Below are positions 12,185-24,619 of a DNA stretch of 64,000 bases, piece by piece. Position 1 is the first letter of the stretch. Every line of letters begins with the position of its first letter. This stretch comes from Ecdyonurus torrentis. Its lineage: Eukaryota; Arthropoda; Insecta; Ephemeroptera; Heptageniidae. The notes below the pieces were generated by a model. That model was not told the origin of the DNA, did no database searches, and was given only the letters and a program-made list of their open reading frames with translations. The translations under genes were made by a program, and so were the position numbers. The stretch is from NCBI GenBank assembly GCA_949318235.1, contig OX439133.1:6760637-6824636 (forward strand). The letters run 5' to 3'.

Positions 12185-12386
12185 CCTGTATAGAGGATCA
12201 TATCTTTTCTTTATTGCCTTTTTAGTTTCTTTTTTTCTCTTTCTTCTTCTCTCCTCCCCCCCCCCCCCCCCCAAGATAGCCAATTTTAAGAGTAAAGTGC
12301 CAAACCAAATCTTATAACAAAACTTATATTTACCAAGATCTACCTAGTCTAAAAAAATTTGACACTTACATGATGTTGTTTAATTA

Positions 12387-12791
12387 TTAAAACTCACTCT
12401 TTCCATCACACGCCACTATCTTCACTTTATCAACTTTAGCAACTTCTTGAATTTCTCGAAACTCCACATCACTGAGCATGAAAGTCCACACATTATCACA
12501 GAAGCGATATGTGTTTAACTTGGATGCCTGAAATATAAAAAAAACAAACAATAATTAATCTATTTAATATTTATAACACATACAGTACAGCTCTGGCCAA
12601 AAGTTCCCGAACGGGGCAGCAGCAGCTTTGTGTCTGTAAGGACTGACAAAGGCAACACCGTACACATTCTGTTTCCCATGGAATTACAAGTTAAACACTA
12701 CCTAAAATGAGAAAATTTTGTTTATCTCTATGCCAACAAGATTTTTATCTATGAGACTCTCTGCACTTGCTGGTTGCATTTTTTTATTGAC

Positions 12792-12834
<43 letters not shown>

Positions 12835-14425
12835 AAATGGTTTATTTACTTAAAATAAATTTTGTAAAATAATATATATCATACAAGCAAAAAATTCTTA
12901 AATAATAGCTACAGTTGTAATAGAAGAAATTTAGATGTTAAAAAGTAAAATTAATAATAGAAAATAGGACATCACGGAAAATTAATAAAAAGTAAAGGTA
13001 TCGGTACTCTAGTTTACAGTTAGAGTATTCGTTCACCTCATTTTCAAAGAACTTTTTAACATTGTGAGTAAGTACCATAAGGGTCAATGTATTTGACACG
13101 GAACTATCATGCGTTCGTTTGGCAATCATTACTCAGCCCCTGGTTGATTTATTAACTTCAACATATAATTCTATGAGGTTGTAAGGACGTAAGGACTTTG
13201 GTAACAACATTTCGTAACCACACGAATAGATGTTGCACATTGAGAGACTCCCGAACTAAATGATGACCGACTGAGAGGGTGAACCAATACCATTGGGATT
13301 CCCAATGTTGTAGTGTAGATGGGTGCTAGATATATTTGGGATAACATAGATAGGATAGGATAGAAGGATAGGGATACAGGGTCAATAAAATACATACAAT
13401 GTTATATCGATGCCTCCACGGAAAACCGAACTATCTATAGTCTCTGCGCGCCTCAAATTTGGAACATCTGCGCTCTCCGAATCTCCCAAAATTGAAGCAT
13501 CTGTAATGTAGCGCTGGTAAGAGATGCTTCAAGTTGGGAGAGGTGGAGAGCGCAGATGTTTCAAATTTGAGGCGCGCGGAGACTATAGATGGTTCAGTTC
13601 TCCGCAGAGCCATCGATATGTATGTATATAGTATCAATATCTCATGATCTCATACTACACCAAAGGCGTAACATTATAAACCAGGATCAGTTTTATTTAT
13701 AGCCTTGGACCTTGGACTGACTTTAAAACGAAATGATGCATTCATCAACGTCCATATATAAGAGGTTAGTTGCCCCAGGAAAAATTTTGGCCAAGGTCAC
13801 GCAGCTTAAAGAAATTCACCAAAGATATGTCAAAGCGCCACTGGTGAACGGCATCGTATTGGCTTAGAACCAAGTACAATCCATCGCAAAATGAAATCCA
13901 ATGCGCGAGTTTTGTGCTGCGCTAAACCTCTTTATTATATATGAACCTTGTGCATTCATCATAAATATACACATATGTATGTACTGTACATACCGGTACA
14001 TGTGCATATGTACAAGTATGCTTCTACATTTCCCCAAATAATTTACCTTAAACGTGAGTTTAGATTTAACTCTTGAAGCAAGTGCTGTGTTGATAGAACG
14101 ATCAAACTGTAGTAAAACTTTAGCTCCTAAGTTTGGGGTGAGTTGTCCATACTGAAAATCGAGAACAATCCAAAATAAATTGACTTTTTTTTTACTCCCC
14201 AGTAAATATTAAAATAAAAGACAACAATATTATAGATAGTAATTAATAAAAGATTCTTTAAAAGTTAAACTTTTATTATTTCAAGTAAAAAAAATATTAA
14301 AATAATGATGTAAATTTGAAAAATAAATATATAGGCCGTTCGTAACACGTTACCTGAATTAATTCGTCCAAACTTTCTTGAAGTGTGTGTCCTAGAGACG
14401 TGTTTCGATATAACTGATACGTCAT
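12387..14425 (-). CDS. GTF2A2: Transcription initiation factor IIA subunit gamma
   Basis: This encodes the small subunit of TFIIA, which binds TBP on the TATA box and stabilises the nuclear RNA polymerase II preinitiation complex. There are three coding exons on the minus strand, joined at consensus sites and all in phase 0: 14354-14425 (24 codons, starting [12 protein letters not shown]), 14047-14151 (35 codons) and 12387-12527 (46 codons plus TAA). The product is 105 residues, against about 109 in vertebrates. Recognisable family blocks are the N-terminal helical part ([10 protein letters not shown], then [18 protein letters not shown]) and the C-terminal beta part ([32 protein letters not shown]). 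Intron 2 (12528-14046) holds several MITEs. A possible AATAAA lies at 12210-12215 on the minus strand, inside repeat-rich sequence. Identification is firm; only the transcript ends are uncertain. Confidence 0.95.
12589..12720. mobile_element. Partial Tc1/mariner-like MITE
   Basis: It begins CAGCTCTGGCCAAAAGTT (near 12593), the same end as the complete short element at 33064-33194, then runs into family A-like internal sequence ('tctgtaaggactgacaaagg'). No matching right end was found. It lies in GTF2A2 intron 2. Confidence 0.5.
13405..13620. mobile_element. Hairpin MITE in GTF2A2 intron 2
   Basis: Inverted arms lie at about 13405-13490 and 13524-13620: 'atcgatgcc' and 'actatctatagtctc' with 'gcgcgcctcaaattt' against complements near 13560-13615. 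There is no coding content. Confidence 0.75.
13734..13960. mobile_element. MITE family E, copy 1
   Basis: The terminal inverted repeats read roughly ACGTCCATATATAAGAGGTT (left, 13749) and the complement near 13924-13948. It is homologous, in opposite orientation, to 15079-15355; both share 'atccatcgcaaaatgaaatc'-type words. It lies in GTF2A2 intron 2. Confidence 0.65.
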
Positions 14426-14499
14426 TTTGAAACTTTGTTATTCTAGCTTTACACAAAAACAATAAATTAATTAAACCTGAGCTTTGATAATATACAAAT

Positions 14500-15078
14500 A
14501 AGAAATTAATTTGTGTAATATTTGCTATGTTGTCATTTCGCCTCCATTTATAAATAAAAATGGCTGATTTCGATTGTCATTTGAAATATATTACTGCGCT
14601 CTAAAGCGCTAAATTTCAAAACAATTTTTTATTTTATTATTCCAGAAAATTTCGCCCAATATTTATATCATAATTATAGGCTATTTATTAACCTCATTTA
14701 TTGTTTAAAACTTATTCATTCATTAAGTTAAATTGACTTATTTTATTGATCAAAACAGTAAATCAAAGCATATAAATATATGGTTAGTGTGGTTTAATAA
14801 AAATGATTTAGAAGCTAGGTTGCTTTGTGAACCATCTCAAGATATAGCAATAAAAAAAAAAAAAAAAAAAGTGTCTGTTCTATACATTGCGGAAGTAGAG
14901 AAAAATGTCATGCCCAATTCATAAAATGAAATGTCAAATTTAAATACTTTATTCATTTATTTCATTAAAAAAAAAAGCAATTAGAAATTATAGTCAACAT
15001 TATATACAATTAACAATTATTTTGGTTGCTATATATTGTGCCATATTTACCTCTTAAAGTTTTTATTTTTATTATTAG
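14500..15078. other. GTF2A2 upstream region
   Basis: This AT-rich sequence lies immediately 5' of GTF2A2 (minus strand) and should contain its promoter. No convincing TATA or initiator was identified by eye. A poly(A) run lies at about 14852-14870. No other gene is seen. Confidence 0.35.
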
Positions 15079-15355
15079 GCCTGAAGGTCCATATAATAAA
15101 GAGGTTGAGCACAGCACAAAACTCGCACATTTGATTTCATTTTGCGATGGATTTGTACTTGATTCTCAGCCAATATGATGCTGTTCACCAGTTACGTCAC
15201 TGATAAGGTGAACAAAGTTGCATGTGGTGATATGACGTCTTTGGTGAATTCCAAAGAATTTAAGGAGCACGATTTTTGTCGTGAATTTTAAGGAGCACGA
15301 CCTTGCCCAAAACTTTTCACGGAGCATCTAACCTCTTATATATGGACCTTGATTA
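15079..15355. mobile_element. MITE family E, copy 2 (inverted relative to copy 1)
   Basis: The ends are AAGGTCCATATAATAAAGAG (15085) and CTCTTATATATGGACCTT (about 15333-15350). The body matches 13734-13960 in opposite orientation. It lies about 650 bp upstream of the GTF2A2 start codon, so the two copies bracket exons 1 and 2. Confidence 0.65.
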
Positions 15356-15400
15356 GGCCTATTTGTTTGATTATAAAAGCTTTAGAGAACATATCTCAAT

Positions 15401-15502
15401 ATATCGATGTTGGGATGCAGAAATGCGACCGATGAGAAAAATCATGAGGTTTTTACTCATGTTTTTTCTCATCGGTCGCATTTCTGCATCCCAACATCGA
15501 TA
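15401..15502. mobile_element. Near-perfect hairpin of about 45 bp arms
   Basis: The left arm runs from ATATCGATGTTGGGATGCAG through 'cgaccgatgagaaaa', the right arm is its complement ending at 15502, and the loop near 15450 is about 10 nt. It is probably a short MITE derivative. No coding content. Confidence 0.7.
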
Positions 15503-16080
15503 TGTAACTGCTTTGGTGCTCAGCAGAATAATTAGGTCTATACATACATATACAATATTACACAGCAAACACGGCATTGACCGCTGAATACTGGATGAAT
15601 GCTGGCAAACTGGGATTCAGCCACCAAAATACACTTATAAAAATTTCAGCTTAAATTTTGAAGTACAAAAATTCAGTTTTCATCCATTGTGAGTGAATAT
15701 TGGGTATGTTAACTTGCATTGTTAAAAATAAATATAGCCTAATAATAATAGTAATTTAAAATAATAAAAATAATATAATAAAAATTTAAATAAAAAATTA
15801 AAAATGAACTAAAATAAATATTTACAAGTAAACGGAAAATTTAAATTAAATTAGTGCAATTTAATTAAGTCTTAAATAATGATTAAACCCAAATCTTAAT
15901 TGCCAGCATTTGGCTGTCATTAGTTGAATGCTAGCTACCAATATTCGTTACCAGCATTGAGCCATAACAAATATATATATATATACCTATCCTATAATAA
16001 TAATAATAATAATAAAAAAAAAATGCACCATCAGGTTTTCCATTGTGAAAATAAAAATACCTGAATTTCACGTATATATG
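15503..16080. other. AT-rich spacer with scattered 'aatgctggc' words
   Basis: No gene was recognised. Short words related to TGCCAGCATT occur near 15600, 15901 and 15950 and again near 16460-16500, which could mark a decayed repeat enclosing the tRNA-like segment. A short (AT) tract lies near 15969 and an (AAT) tract near 15997. Confidence 0.35.
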
Positions 16081-16086
16081 TGAAGA

Positions 16087-16158
16087 ACAGCGCAGTGGTA
16101 AGAGCATCCAACTGCGAATCCAAAGGACCCACGTTTAATACCAGGTCGCAACTACTTT
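16087..16158 (+). repeat. tRNA-like sequence, probable SINE head or tRNA pseudogene
   Basis: A box A-like AGCGCAGTGGTAAGAGC (16089-16105) is followed by an anticodon-arm-like 'catccaactgcgaatcc' and a weak box B ('cgtttaatacc'). The order and spacing resemble an arginine tRNA-type head. The anticodon stem no longer pairs and box B lacks the GTTCGA core, so a working tRNA gene is unlikely. A tRNA-derived SINE remnant fits better. Confidence 0.5.
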
Positions 16159-16517
16159 TTTAATTTTTTATTGCCAAAAAAATATAAATCATAATTTGAT
16201 GTATGGAAGAACCCGCGAATCTTATGATAGGGTTTCGGAAGTCTCGGGAGTGTAAATTCAGTATAAATGCAATGTAAATATGTAAATAACTAGCATAAGT
16301 TGTACCTCGCCTAAAGGTTTGATAGAAAAAAAAATGCTTGATACAAGTAAATTTAAGCTTTAATTTTATTTCCTATTTATTTAGTTATTTTTTTTAAGGA
16401 AAACAGGCATCAATGAGCCAACATTCATTGAATGTCGGTAGGTGACCCCGGTCTTTTTAATGCTGGCTGAATGTCCAGCCAACATTGACATGAATGCTGG
16501 CTTAATGCTTAATTACA

Positions 16518-18470
16518 TTATTTGCGAATATTCCACCAGGATTCAGCTGACAATCCCATGTTTATTGGGTAATACAAGTGTTGGGATTTAATATGTCGAG
16601 ATATTGCAGGCTTTGTTTTGAACTGTTTATCACAATGACAACATTTATAAGGTCTGGTGTCAGAATGAACTTGTCTTATGTGTCCACTAAGTGTCATTTT
16701 AGTTTTACTTGCATATGAACACAATGAACATTTAAAAGGTCTGATATCAGAATGGACATATTTTTTATGTTTATGTAAGTCTGCAATAATTTTAAATGCA
16801 TTTGAACATAATGAACATTTGTATGGTCTGATTTTAGAATGAATTCGTCTTTTATGAGTTTTAAGACTTGAACTAATTTTACATTCATATGAACACAATG
16901 TACATTTATAAGGCTTGATGTCAGAATGAACGTGTTTTTTATGTGCCTTAAGTCCTGAACTAATTTTACATGTATATGAACACATTGAACATTTAAATGG
17001 TCTGAGTTCAGAATGAATGTAGCTCTTATGAATGGTAAGTTCTATATTGGTTTTAAATTTATAAGAACATAATGAACACTGAAAAGGTCTAATATCCGAG
17101 TGAACTCTTTTTTTGTGTTTGTTAAGATCTACTTTAGTTTTAAATTTATTTGAACACAATAAACATTCGTAAAGTCTAATATCAGAATGGACTCCGTTTT
17201 TGTGTATTTTAACAGCTGAATTTGTTTTAAATGCACTTGAACACAATGTGCACTTGTATGGTTTGATATCAGAATGAATAGCATTTTTGTGATTTTGAAG
17301 ACCAGATCGAGCTTTAAAAGCTGATAAACAAAGGGAACATTTGTATGGTCTGATATCAGAATGCACATGTATAATGTGTTCAGCAAGAGATGACTTTATT
17401 TTGCCTGCATATGAACACAATGAACATTTATATGGTCTCTCAGTAGAATGGATTCTTAATTTATGTCTTAGAAGACTTGAGCTTTTTTTACATGCAAATG
17501 AGCACAAGGAACATTTATATGGTTTTATCATTGAATGAATTACTCTTAAGTGTATTTGTAAACTAACTTTTGCTTTGAATTTCTTATCACACTTTGCACA
17601 TTCATAAGCATATTCTGAACTATGGTATCTTTCATTGTGTTCTTGAAACTGACAGTTGTACTTGAAACTTTTCTGACATTCATCACACTTATAATATCTT
17701 TTAAGTATTTGTTTTTTCTTACTCTGAGAAACTTCTGCGTTTATATTACATGAACTGTTACTTGCAATACTGCTTTTTAACTCTACACTGGACTCGACGT
17801 CAACTTCTTGCTCACTCACATCACTGACAACTCTCTCCACTCTCACGACGCAAGCTTTGATGTTAAATTTCTCACACAAGGTGCGCTCTTTGATTGCCGC
17901 ATCACGTTGAGCAGCAACTCTGAACAATGCTTGAGCTTCCTCTGCCTTACGTAGAAACATGGACCAATCTTCAAGTTGCTGGTCACAATCTCTGCAAACC
18001 TCTTTATCTTTATCATCATCTTTCTGTGGAGTTAATTTAGATATAAGTACAAGTATGGGAGTGATATGATTCATGGAAATGAAAAATGTAACTTCCGAGA
18101 TCATATGCAAGTACCCTTGGGTAATTCTGCCATCAAGGTGAATCACTAAGTAAAAAGTTGGAATACAGTATATATTTAAAGTTCCATATATTTTTAATCC
18201 ATTTGTATCCCTTATAACATCCCTTTTTCTCCCTTTTACATCCAATTTAGTAAAATTATTGTTTTCATCCAATTTATTCCTTTTTTGACCCTTCATTCTC
18301 ATAAATAATTTCTGAACAGGACCATAAAAGGTTAATTTAGGACGAAAACAAAAATGGGACAAAAAAGGGAGTAAAATAGATGTATAAAAATTTGGATGAA
18401 TTCTCAATTTTTAGATAAATTTTAGCATGAGTCAAAAAAGGACAAAAAAGGATGAAAAAGGTAAAAAAAA

Positions 18471-18507
<37 letters not shown>

Positions 18508-18909
18508 TAGAAAAGGACATAGTTTTTTTCTCTCGGGATAAGTACAATCATGTGTACTACAAAAACAACAAATTTCAAAACAAATAAACAAAAAGATAAC
18601 GAGTTTTGACTTTGCTGCTTTTGCAGATACACAGTTTCGGTTGGTGCTCTAATGAAACTAAAGGCCTATTCATTATTATACTGTACCCTTGAAAAATAGT
18701 AAACTATTAAACTTTCTGTACTTGCTAATACAGCTTTACATTTGACATACATGTATATGTACTACCTGACGTGAAATAAATAAATAAATTATATTGAATC
18801 TCACCTCAATATTGAGAAATTCTACTGCCTTCTCAAACTTTTGATTCAACAAAGAAGCTGTTGCTTGCTTCTTCTGTGCACAAGCATGACAACGATCTGC
18901 ACACATCAT
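16518..18909 (-). CDS. ZAD-like C2H2 zinc-finger protein 1 (13 fingers)
   Basis: This is a likely nuclear DNA-binding protein. There are two coding exons on the minus strand: 18805-18909 (35 codons, starting MMCADRCHAC) and 16518-18023 (501 codons plus TAA), in phase 0, giving about 536 residues. Exon 1 supplies one CxxC pair (CHAC). Exon 2 supplies a second (VCRDCDQQL), followed by a helix-like 'FLRKAEEAQALFR', a spacing and pattern like the ZAD dimerisation domain. A linker with CEKFNIKACVVRVERVVSD follows, shared with both paralogues. Thirteen C2H2 fingers then run to near the end, joined by HSDIRPYKC-type linkers instead of the usual TGEKP. ATG is the first codon after the acceptor, so upstream exon(s) are probably non-coding. 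The ZAD assignment comes from pattern only, and targets are unknown. Confidence 0.85.
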
Positions 18910-19640
18910 CTGCAGAAAGAAAATATTTTATTGCAAACATACATACACTGTAAATGCCTAACATTCATATTTTATAAAAACAAGGAAGACTAAAAAATTT
19001 CAGGGGCTAATTTATTGCAAATTCTAAAAGAGGACATTGTCCTGAATTGATAGATATGCAATTTTCTAATTTTTCACCACTAAAAATATTTCTGATTGAT
19101 ATTAGAAAGTTCCAAAATGACTTCATGGAGAGCATTTTCATATACCCACATGTGAAAAGTGACGACCATGAGGAAATTTTTTATTTTCAAAATGAATTCA
19201 AAATACTTAATGAAATTCACAAATCAAAATCATCAATCAATTCAAAACAAAATGTTATCCTCTTTTAGAATATGAAATAAAATAACCTCCCAAAAAATTG
19301 TGCAATCTTGTTGCATTGTTTTATTATTTTAAAGATATTATATACACTACATACACTACACTACACTTACATCAACGTTAAGGGTATGATATAGTTAGAA
19401 GAAAAGTCTATAAGTATACATAATTATATATAGCATTTATTCATTGACTTACCAGGGTGAAATGAAAGCCCAATATACAGCCCGGAGTAAAATCTTGCTA
19501 GCAGAGATACTAAAATACAATAATATTTGCATATAATGTATCAGATAGCTTTCAACTGTATAACTCCAAGAGTGAATGATTGTAATTGTGTGTGTTTGTG
19601 ATTATGTGTTTACACTTGTGCCTAATTTGGTTCGTAAAGA
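18910..19640. other. Upstream region of zinc-finger gene 1
   Basis: This lies 5' of the gene on the minus strand. A possible leader-exon donor (CACCCTG followed by GTAAGT on the minus strand) lies near 19450, but nothing else supports an exon. A weak inverted pair CTAAAAGAGGACATTGT (19024) and its near-complement (about 19252-19269) may be a decayed MITE. Confidence 0.3.
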
Positions 19641-19646
19641 CTCAGA

Positions 19647-19811
<165 letters not shown>

Positions 19812-19879
19812 TATTGACTACTAATGAAGCAAATGTTATGAAGCCTTCACTTAAAGCAATATGTATATCACTTGCATCC

Positions 19880-20807
19880 ACTTCCTCTTAAACATACTAT
19901 ACACATTCACAGGATGTAGATATGGAAGAGGATGTGAGAGATTAAACCACTTAATAAATCCAGCCTCAAAATAATTACTTCTTGATATGTCTATAATACT
20001 GCATACAAAAGATGAAAAGGATCTTAATTCATACTTTCTCTCTGAGTCATTTTAGTCTTAAATAAATAAATTTATTGATCAGAAGATTACATGTAGTAAT
20101 ATAGATCTTGTCTCATAAACAGCATGCAAAAACAACAATAGACCATAATATCTACAAATATACAAAAACATTACGTCTCGTTACATATCAATTACTGTGT
20201 GCATACCTTTTAAGTTATTTAGGGAATTATCCTGCTCAATCTGCTAAATACCAACAAAGACACACATGTACATAAATATACTCTATGTAGGTATTTTCTA
20301 CAATCAAAAGCAGAGCATACCGTAATTATTACTAATGAAGTTAGTTTATAGCCCTTTTCTCTCTTTCCATTTCTAAAGCTTTTTTTGTTTGTAGTTTGAA
20401 AGAAAAAAAAAATTACAAACACTATATTCATGCAGGTATGTACAGTAATTTATTTATATAAAAATGCATACAGTCTATACTCATTAAAATTTATTAAAAA
20501 CCTGAACATCAGACATTTTAACCACGAATTTCAATAATTAAGAAAATTCCTAGGAGAGGGGTCAATTTATTTCTAAGTATCTACATTTTTTTTTAAATCA
20601 TAACCTTTTTTTTTTGGGGGGGGGGGTATATATATTTTTTTCTATCAACCTTGACTGCCAAAGCCCACATATATTCAGATATATTTAGGGCTTATATATT
20701 TTTAATTAAAAAACAAAACAAAAAAACATAAGTCTTTAAAAAAATATGTTAGATGTAAATCAGATTTAAATCCGATAGTATTACCATACTGTACTAGACA
20801 AGCATGT
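19880..20807. other. Intergenic AT-rich stretch
   Basis: No gene or clear element end was found. Short homopolymers (T8 then G9 near 20609-20627) and A/T tracts occur. The segment separates the zinc-finger gene 1 upstream region from the hAT-like element. Confidence 0.4.
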
Positions 20808-20815
20808 CATTATTA

Positions 20816-22215
20816 CAGGGTTCGGATTAAACCCGTTTTTTTTAATAAAACCGGCCGGCAGGTAAAACCGGGTTTTTTAGCCCGTTTTTTTTTAATAAAA
20901 CCCGGTTTTTTAAGTAAAAAAAAAAAACATTTTTTTTTAATTTTTTCCTAATTTTCACAATAATAACATAAAAATAATAAAATAATAAACTCGCATATTT
21001 TTTAGTCATTTGAAAAAAAAAAAAAAAAAAAAAACACATGAAATATCAATTTTATAGAGGTTTATTTATTCATAGTAATTATAGTAATACAAGTAAATTA
21101 AGAATTTCGACTGTTATTATTTATTATAGAGAGCGGAAAAATAGTCTTTAAACTATTGTCAATATTGAGACTATTGGGGGTTTTACTTAAAATTTCCACG
21201 AATCACACAATTTCAAGCCTATATACAAAATTAAAAAAAGACTATTTCGCGACTATTTTAGTCTCCGAGACTATTTTGGACTTTCAAGTCTTTTCGGACT
21301 ATTTTGCCTTTTTTTCGATGTTTTTCGATATATTTCTGACAAAAATAACGGAAAATTAACGTAGAACGTGACCGACTTGGACCGGAAATCGCTAAAAGTA
21401 AGTAAACCATATTTTCATAATAATTTTTTTAAAATTATTTATTTCCAACATGTTTTGTTGGAACACAATAATTTTTAAATAAAATCGAGTAAATTTAAAA
21501 TATTTTTTATTTTTACTATAATTTTTTTTTCGAAAAAAGTTTTAATTTAATAATAATTTTAATTAAAAAAAAAGTTTCTTATTTGACTACAAATTTCCAC
21601 TCAAATTTGCATTTACACATTTACATGTATTGTTATCTTTATATAAGGTGGCGAATAACTTATATTTGATCGTGTGTCACGTGTTTGACATAATTAAATT
21701 TTTAAGTACCAAAGCTTCTTTATTTTGTGTTCATACTAATTCACCTTAAAAAAAAATGTTTTTAGTGGTCGCTGAAGATTTGTTTTTTATTATTTAGACA
21801 ATGCAATTTTAGACCGATGTAATTTTTTTTAGACTATAGAACTTTTTTTTTTTTAGGCAATCCTAGAGACTATTAAGAAAACAGATAAATTCAGACATGT
21901 TATACTAATAAATAAAGTCACTAATGAGCTATATAAATTTCAAAGACTATTTTCCAACTATTTTATTATTTTTAGAGACTATTTTTAGACTATTTTTTAA
22001 TTTTGAAGACTATTTTGATGAAAAAAGAGACTATTTTTCCACTCTCTTATTAATATAGAATTTTGGCTTTTTTTCTTTTTTCTTTTTTTCATTTTTTTCA
22101 TTTTTTTTTAAACCGGCTTTTTTAAAAAACCGGGTTTCTTAAAAATCTTATTGCCCGGTTTTTTATAAAAAACCGCCCGGCAAAAATCCAGGTTGAAAAA
22201 CCCGGTCGAACCCTG
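20816..22215. mobile_element. hAT-like non-autonomous element, 1400 bp
   Basis: The ends CAGGGTTCG (20816-20824) and CGAACCCTG (22207-22215) are inverted. The element is flanked by an exact 8 bp direct repeat, CATTATTA, at 20808-20815 and 22216-22223, the hallmark of hAT insertions. The subterminal regions are packed with ACCCGGTTTT/AAAACCGGG words in both orientations. No transposase frame is present. A second element with ends GAGAGYGGAAAAATAGTCT is nested at about 21131-22050. Confidence 0.9.
21131..22050. mobile_element. Nested element with GAGAG(C/T)GGAAAAATAGTC ends
   Basis: The left end near 21131 ('gagagcggaaaaatagtctt') is inverted near 22029-22050 ('gactatttttccactctctt'). The interior repeats 'gactattt' and 'agtct' words many times in both halves. 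It is non-coding and sits inside the hAT-like element. Confidence 0.65.
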
Positions 22216-22227
22216 CATTATTATGTT

Positions 22228-22327
22228 TGAATGAATGAATGAGTGAATGAATGCATGAATGCATGAATGAATGAATGAATGAATGAATGAATGAATGAAT
22301 GAATGAATGAATGAATGAATGAATGAG
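22228..22327. repeat. (GAAT)n tetranucleotide microsatellite
   Basis: GAAT units run from 22228 to about 22325, with a few GTGA and GCAT variants at the left. It directly follows the hAT target duplication. Confidence 0.97.
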
Positions 22328-22645
22328 TTCTATACCACACTGGAGGAGAACCCCAACACCAAGTGATTCAATAGAAATGATTGATATGCGGAGAACAATC
22401 TTGAGATACCTCTGACTTGATGTGGACCACCAAAACCACTGCCAGGGCTGTTTGGAGACATGCATAAACCTGTCTAGCCTGAACACTTCTCTTGCCATAC
22501 TTCTCTTACCTTTGTCATACAGTGACATACTGTACACAAGGGTATCAATCTGTGTGGAGAACATCTGAGAGTATGTTTACTAGTATGTAACTGAGAGGTT
22601 TCGTCATTTTAATGACATTATCAATCAAAAAATAGTTTTACTTGA

Positions 22646-24176
22646 TCACACATTTTTAAGAGACATCATACAGTCTATAATATGCCTAGTTAAATTAGAT
22701 TTGCTTGTGAACTGATCATCACAATGATAACATGTATATTGTTTTAGAATATCTATGGGTATTATGTCAGAATGAACACTTCTTTTATGAATAATAAGAT
22801 TTGAAGTACTTTTACATGAATATGAACATAGTGAACATTTAAATGGTCTTGTATTAGAATGGACTTGGCTATTATGTCTATTAAGAACTGAACTAGTTTT
22901 AAATGCAGCAGAACACAATGAACATTTATATGGTTTGATTTTAGAATGAACTTGTCTGTTATGCATACTAAGTTCTAATTTTGTTTTAAATTTATGTGAA
23001 CACAATGAACATTGAAAAGGTATAATTTTGGAATGACGATGTATTTTGTGTGATCTAAGATTTGGTTCTGTTTTAGCTGCATATGAACACAATGTGCACT
23101 TGTATGGTCTGTTATCAGAATGAACTTGATTTTTGTGTCTAGTTAAAGCTGAGTTAAATTTAAATGTAAAAGAACACAGGGAACACTGATATGATTTTTC
23201 TTTTGAATGAACTCTTAAGTGAATTTTCAAAGCATAATTTGTTTTAAATTTCTTTTCACAATTTGTACATTTAAAAGTACACTCTGTACTATGAAACTTT
23301 GCATAATGTTGTTGAAAATCATAATTACAATTGAAATCCTTGTGACATACATAACACCTGTGATATTTTTTATGTTTTATATTTTCACTTTCCTGAGAAA
23401 CTGCAGGTTTTACAGAACTAGTTTTTGCATTGTTACTGACACTTGCAACGTTGCTCTCTAAAACTACACTGGACTCAACGTCAACTTCTTGCTCACTCAT
23501 ATCACTGATAGTTCTTCCCACTCTTACGATGCAAGCTTTGATGCCAAATTTCTCACACAAGGCGTGCTCTTTGATTGATGAGGCACTTTGAGCAGCAGAT
23601 GTTTGATCATCACCTGCTGTAGGTAGAATCAAGGACCTACGATCAAGTTGCTCCCCGCAATCTCTGCATATGTATTTATCTCTATCTTCATCATTCTATG
23701 GAGTTAATTTCCATATTAGTGCAATTAAGGTTAGTACAAGACTACATACTAGCATGCTACATTGTTATGTGCTTGCAAATAATATTCTTCTTTGATGGAT
23801 AATCTCATTGTAATGATGAAAGCTTTGTTACATAAACACTATAATTATAACTATATGTATCTGTGTGCCACGCGTGGGACCTCACCCTCTCTATAGAACT
23901 TCTACTGTGGTAATATTTTTGCTGGTATTTCTATATTTTTCTTAAATAAAATTATATATGCATACCATTCATAAATAATTAAAAGTATGCTTGACAAGAG
24001 TTCCCTAATTTGAATGTGGAAACTTGTCATTTACTGTATTTATTGGGCTTAAACATTTTACTCAAACTCACCACATTTCTTAGAATATCTATGTTTACTG
24101 CCTTTTCAAACTTTTGGTCTAGCAATGAAGCTGCAGCTTGTTTCTTCTGTGCACAAGCATGACAACGAGCAAGCAT
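22646..24176 (-). CDS. ZAD-like C2H2 zinc-finger protein 2 (8 fingers)
   Basis: This is the middle paralogue of the array. Exons are 24072-24176 (35 codons, MLARCHACAQKKQAAASLLD) and 22646-23695 (349 codons plus stop), phase 0, about 384 residues. The two CxxC pairs (CHAC, CRDC) and the following CEKFGIKACIVRVGR block are kept. The second CxxC segment is altered, because the 'FLRKAEEAQ' helix of the paralogues is replaced by 'ILPTAGDDQTSAAQ'. The exon 1 tail also differs (NIDILRNV against FLNIE). The exon 2 acceptor is TAG where both paralogues have CAG. Eight fingers follow. The last has Cys in place of the final His (C2HC), and the protein ends soon after. The reading frame is intact, so it is probably functional or only recently relaxed. 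Confidence 0.8.
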
Positions 24177-24457
24177 CACCTGAGGAACACGGAGGAAGAA
24201 ATTTGCTATATGTACATCTTAATAAATTAATTGCTTTTATCACAGAAAAGTTTCTCTTAAAAAATGCATGCAAAATGTTGTGAAGTGTGTGTTGAAGAAG
24301 TCGACTTTTATTACAAATTTGAATTGTTCTGTGAATAATTTATGTTTTTTATTAACTTGCATTATATCATATTTATAAACATTTAAAAGTAATATAAGTT
24401 AATAAATATAAAAGTGGAAAAATCAAACAAAATCTGAAAATAGGACAATGAAATTAC

Positions 24458-24540
24458 CTGTAACTTGAAGATTGTTTACCATGGTTTACAATCTTTACAT
24501 ACCACGTGACCTAAAAAAAAAAGAAGCAACGAAAATATTT
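24458..24540 (-). other. Probable 5' leader exon and promoter edge of zinc-finger gene 2
   Basis: On the minus strand a donor ACAG|GTAATT ends an exon at 24458. The upstream sequence, with 'tttaagcgcaat' on the plus strand near 24539, aligns with the equivalent place before gene 3 (33733-33795, 'attaagcgcaattc'). Translating from the ATG here would be out of phase with the CxxC exon, so this is taken as untranslated. Confidence 0.4.
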
Positions 24541-24619
24541 AAGCGCAATCCATGAGCGCAATTACGTACAACCGCGGATTTTTAAAATTTCTTCTGATAT
24601 ATTATTTCCGCAATGTCTC

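Noticed and set aside
16087..16158. Functional tRNA gene
   Set aside because: The anticodon stem does not pair and box B lacks the conserved GTTCGA, so it was kept only as a tRNA-like repeat.
18024..18407. Extension of zinc-finger protein 1 upstream of 18023 in the same frame
   Set aside because: The open frame continues by chance into the intron. The acceptor CTCCACAG at 18024-18031 and the paralogue comparison place the exon start at 18023.
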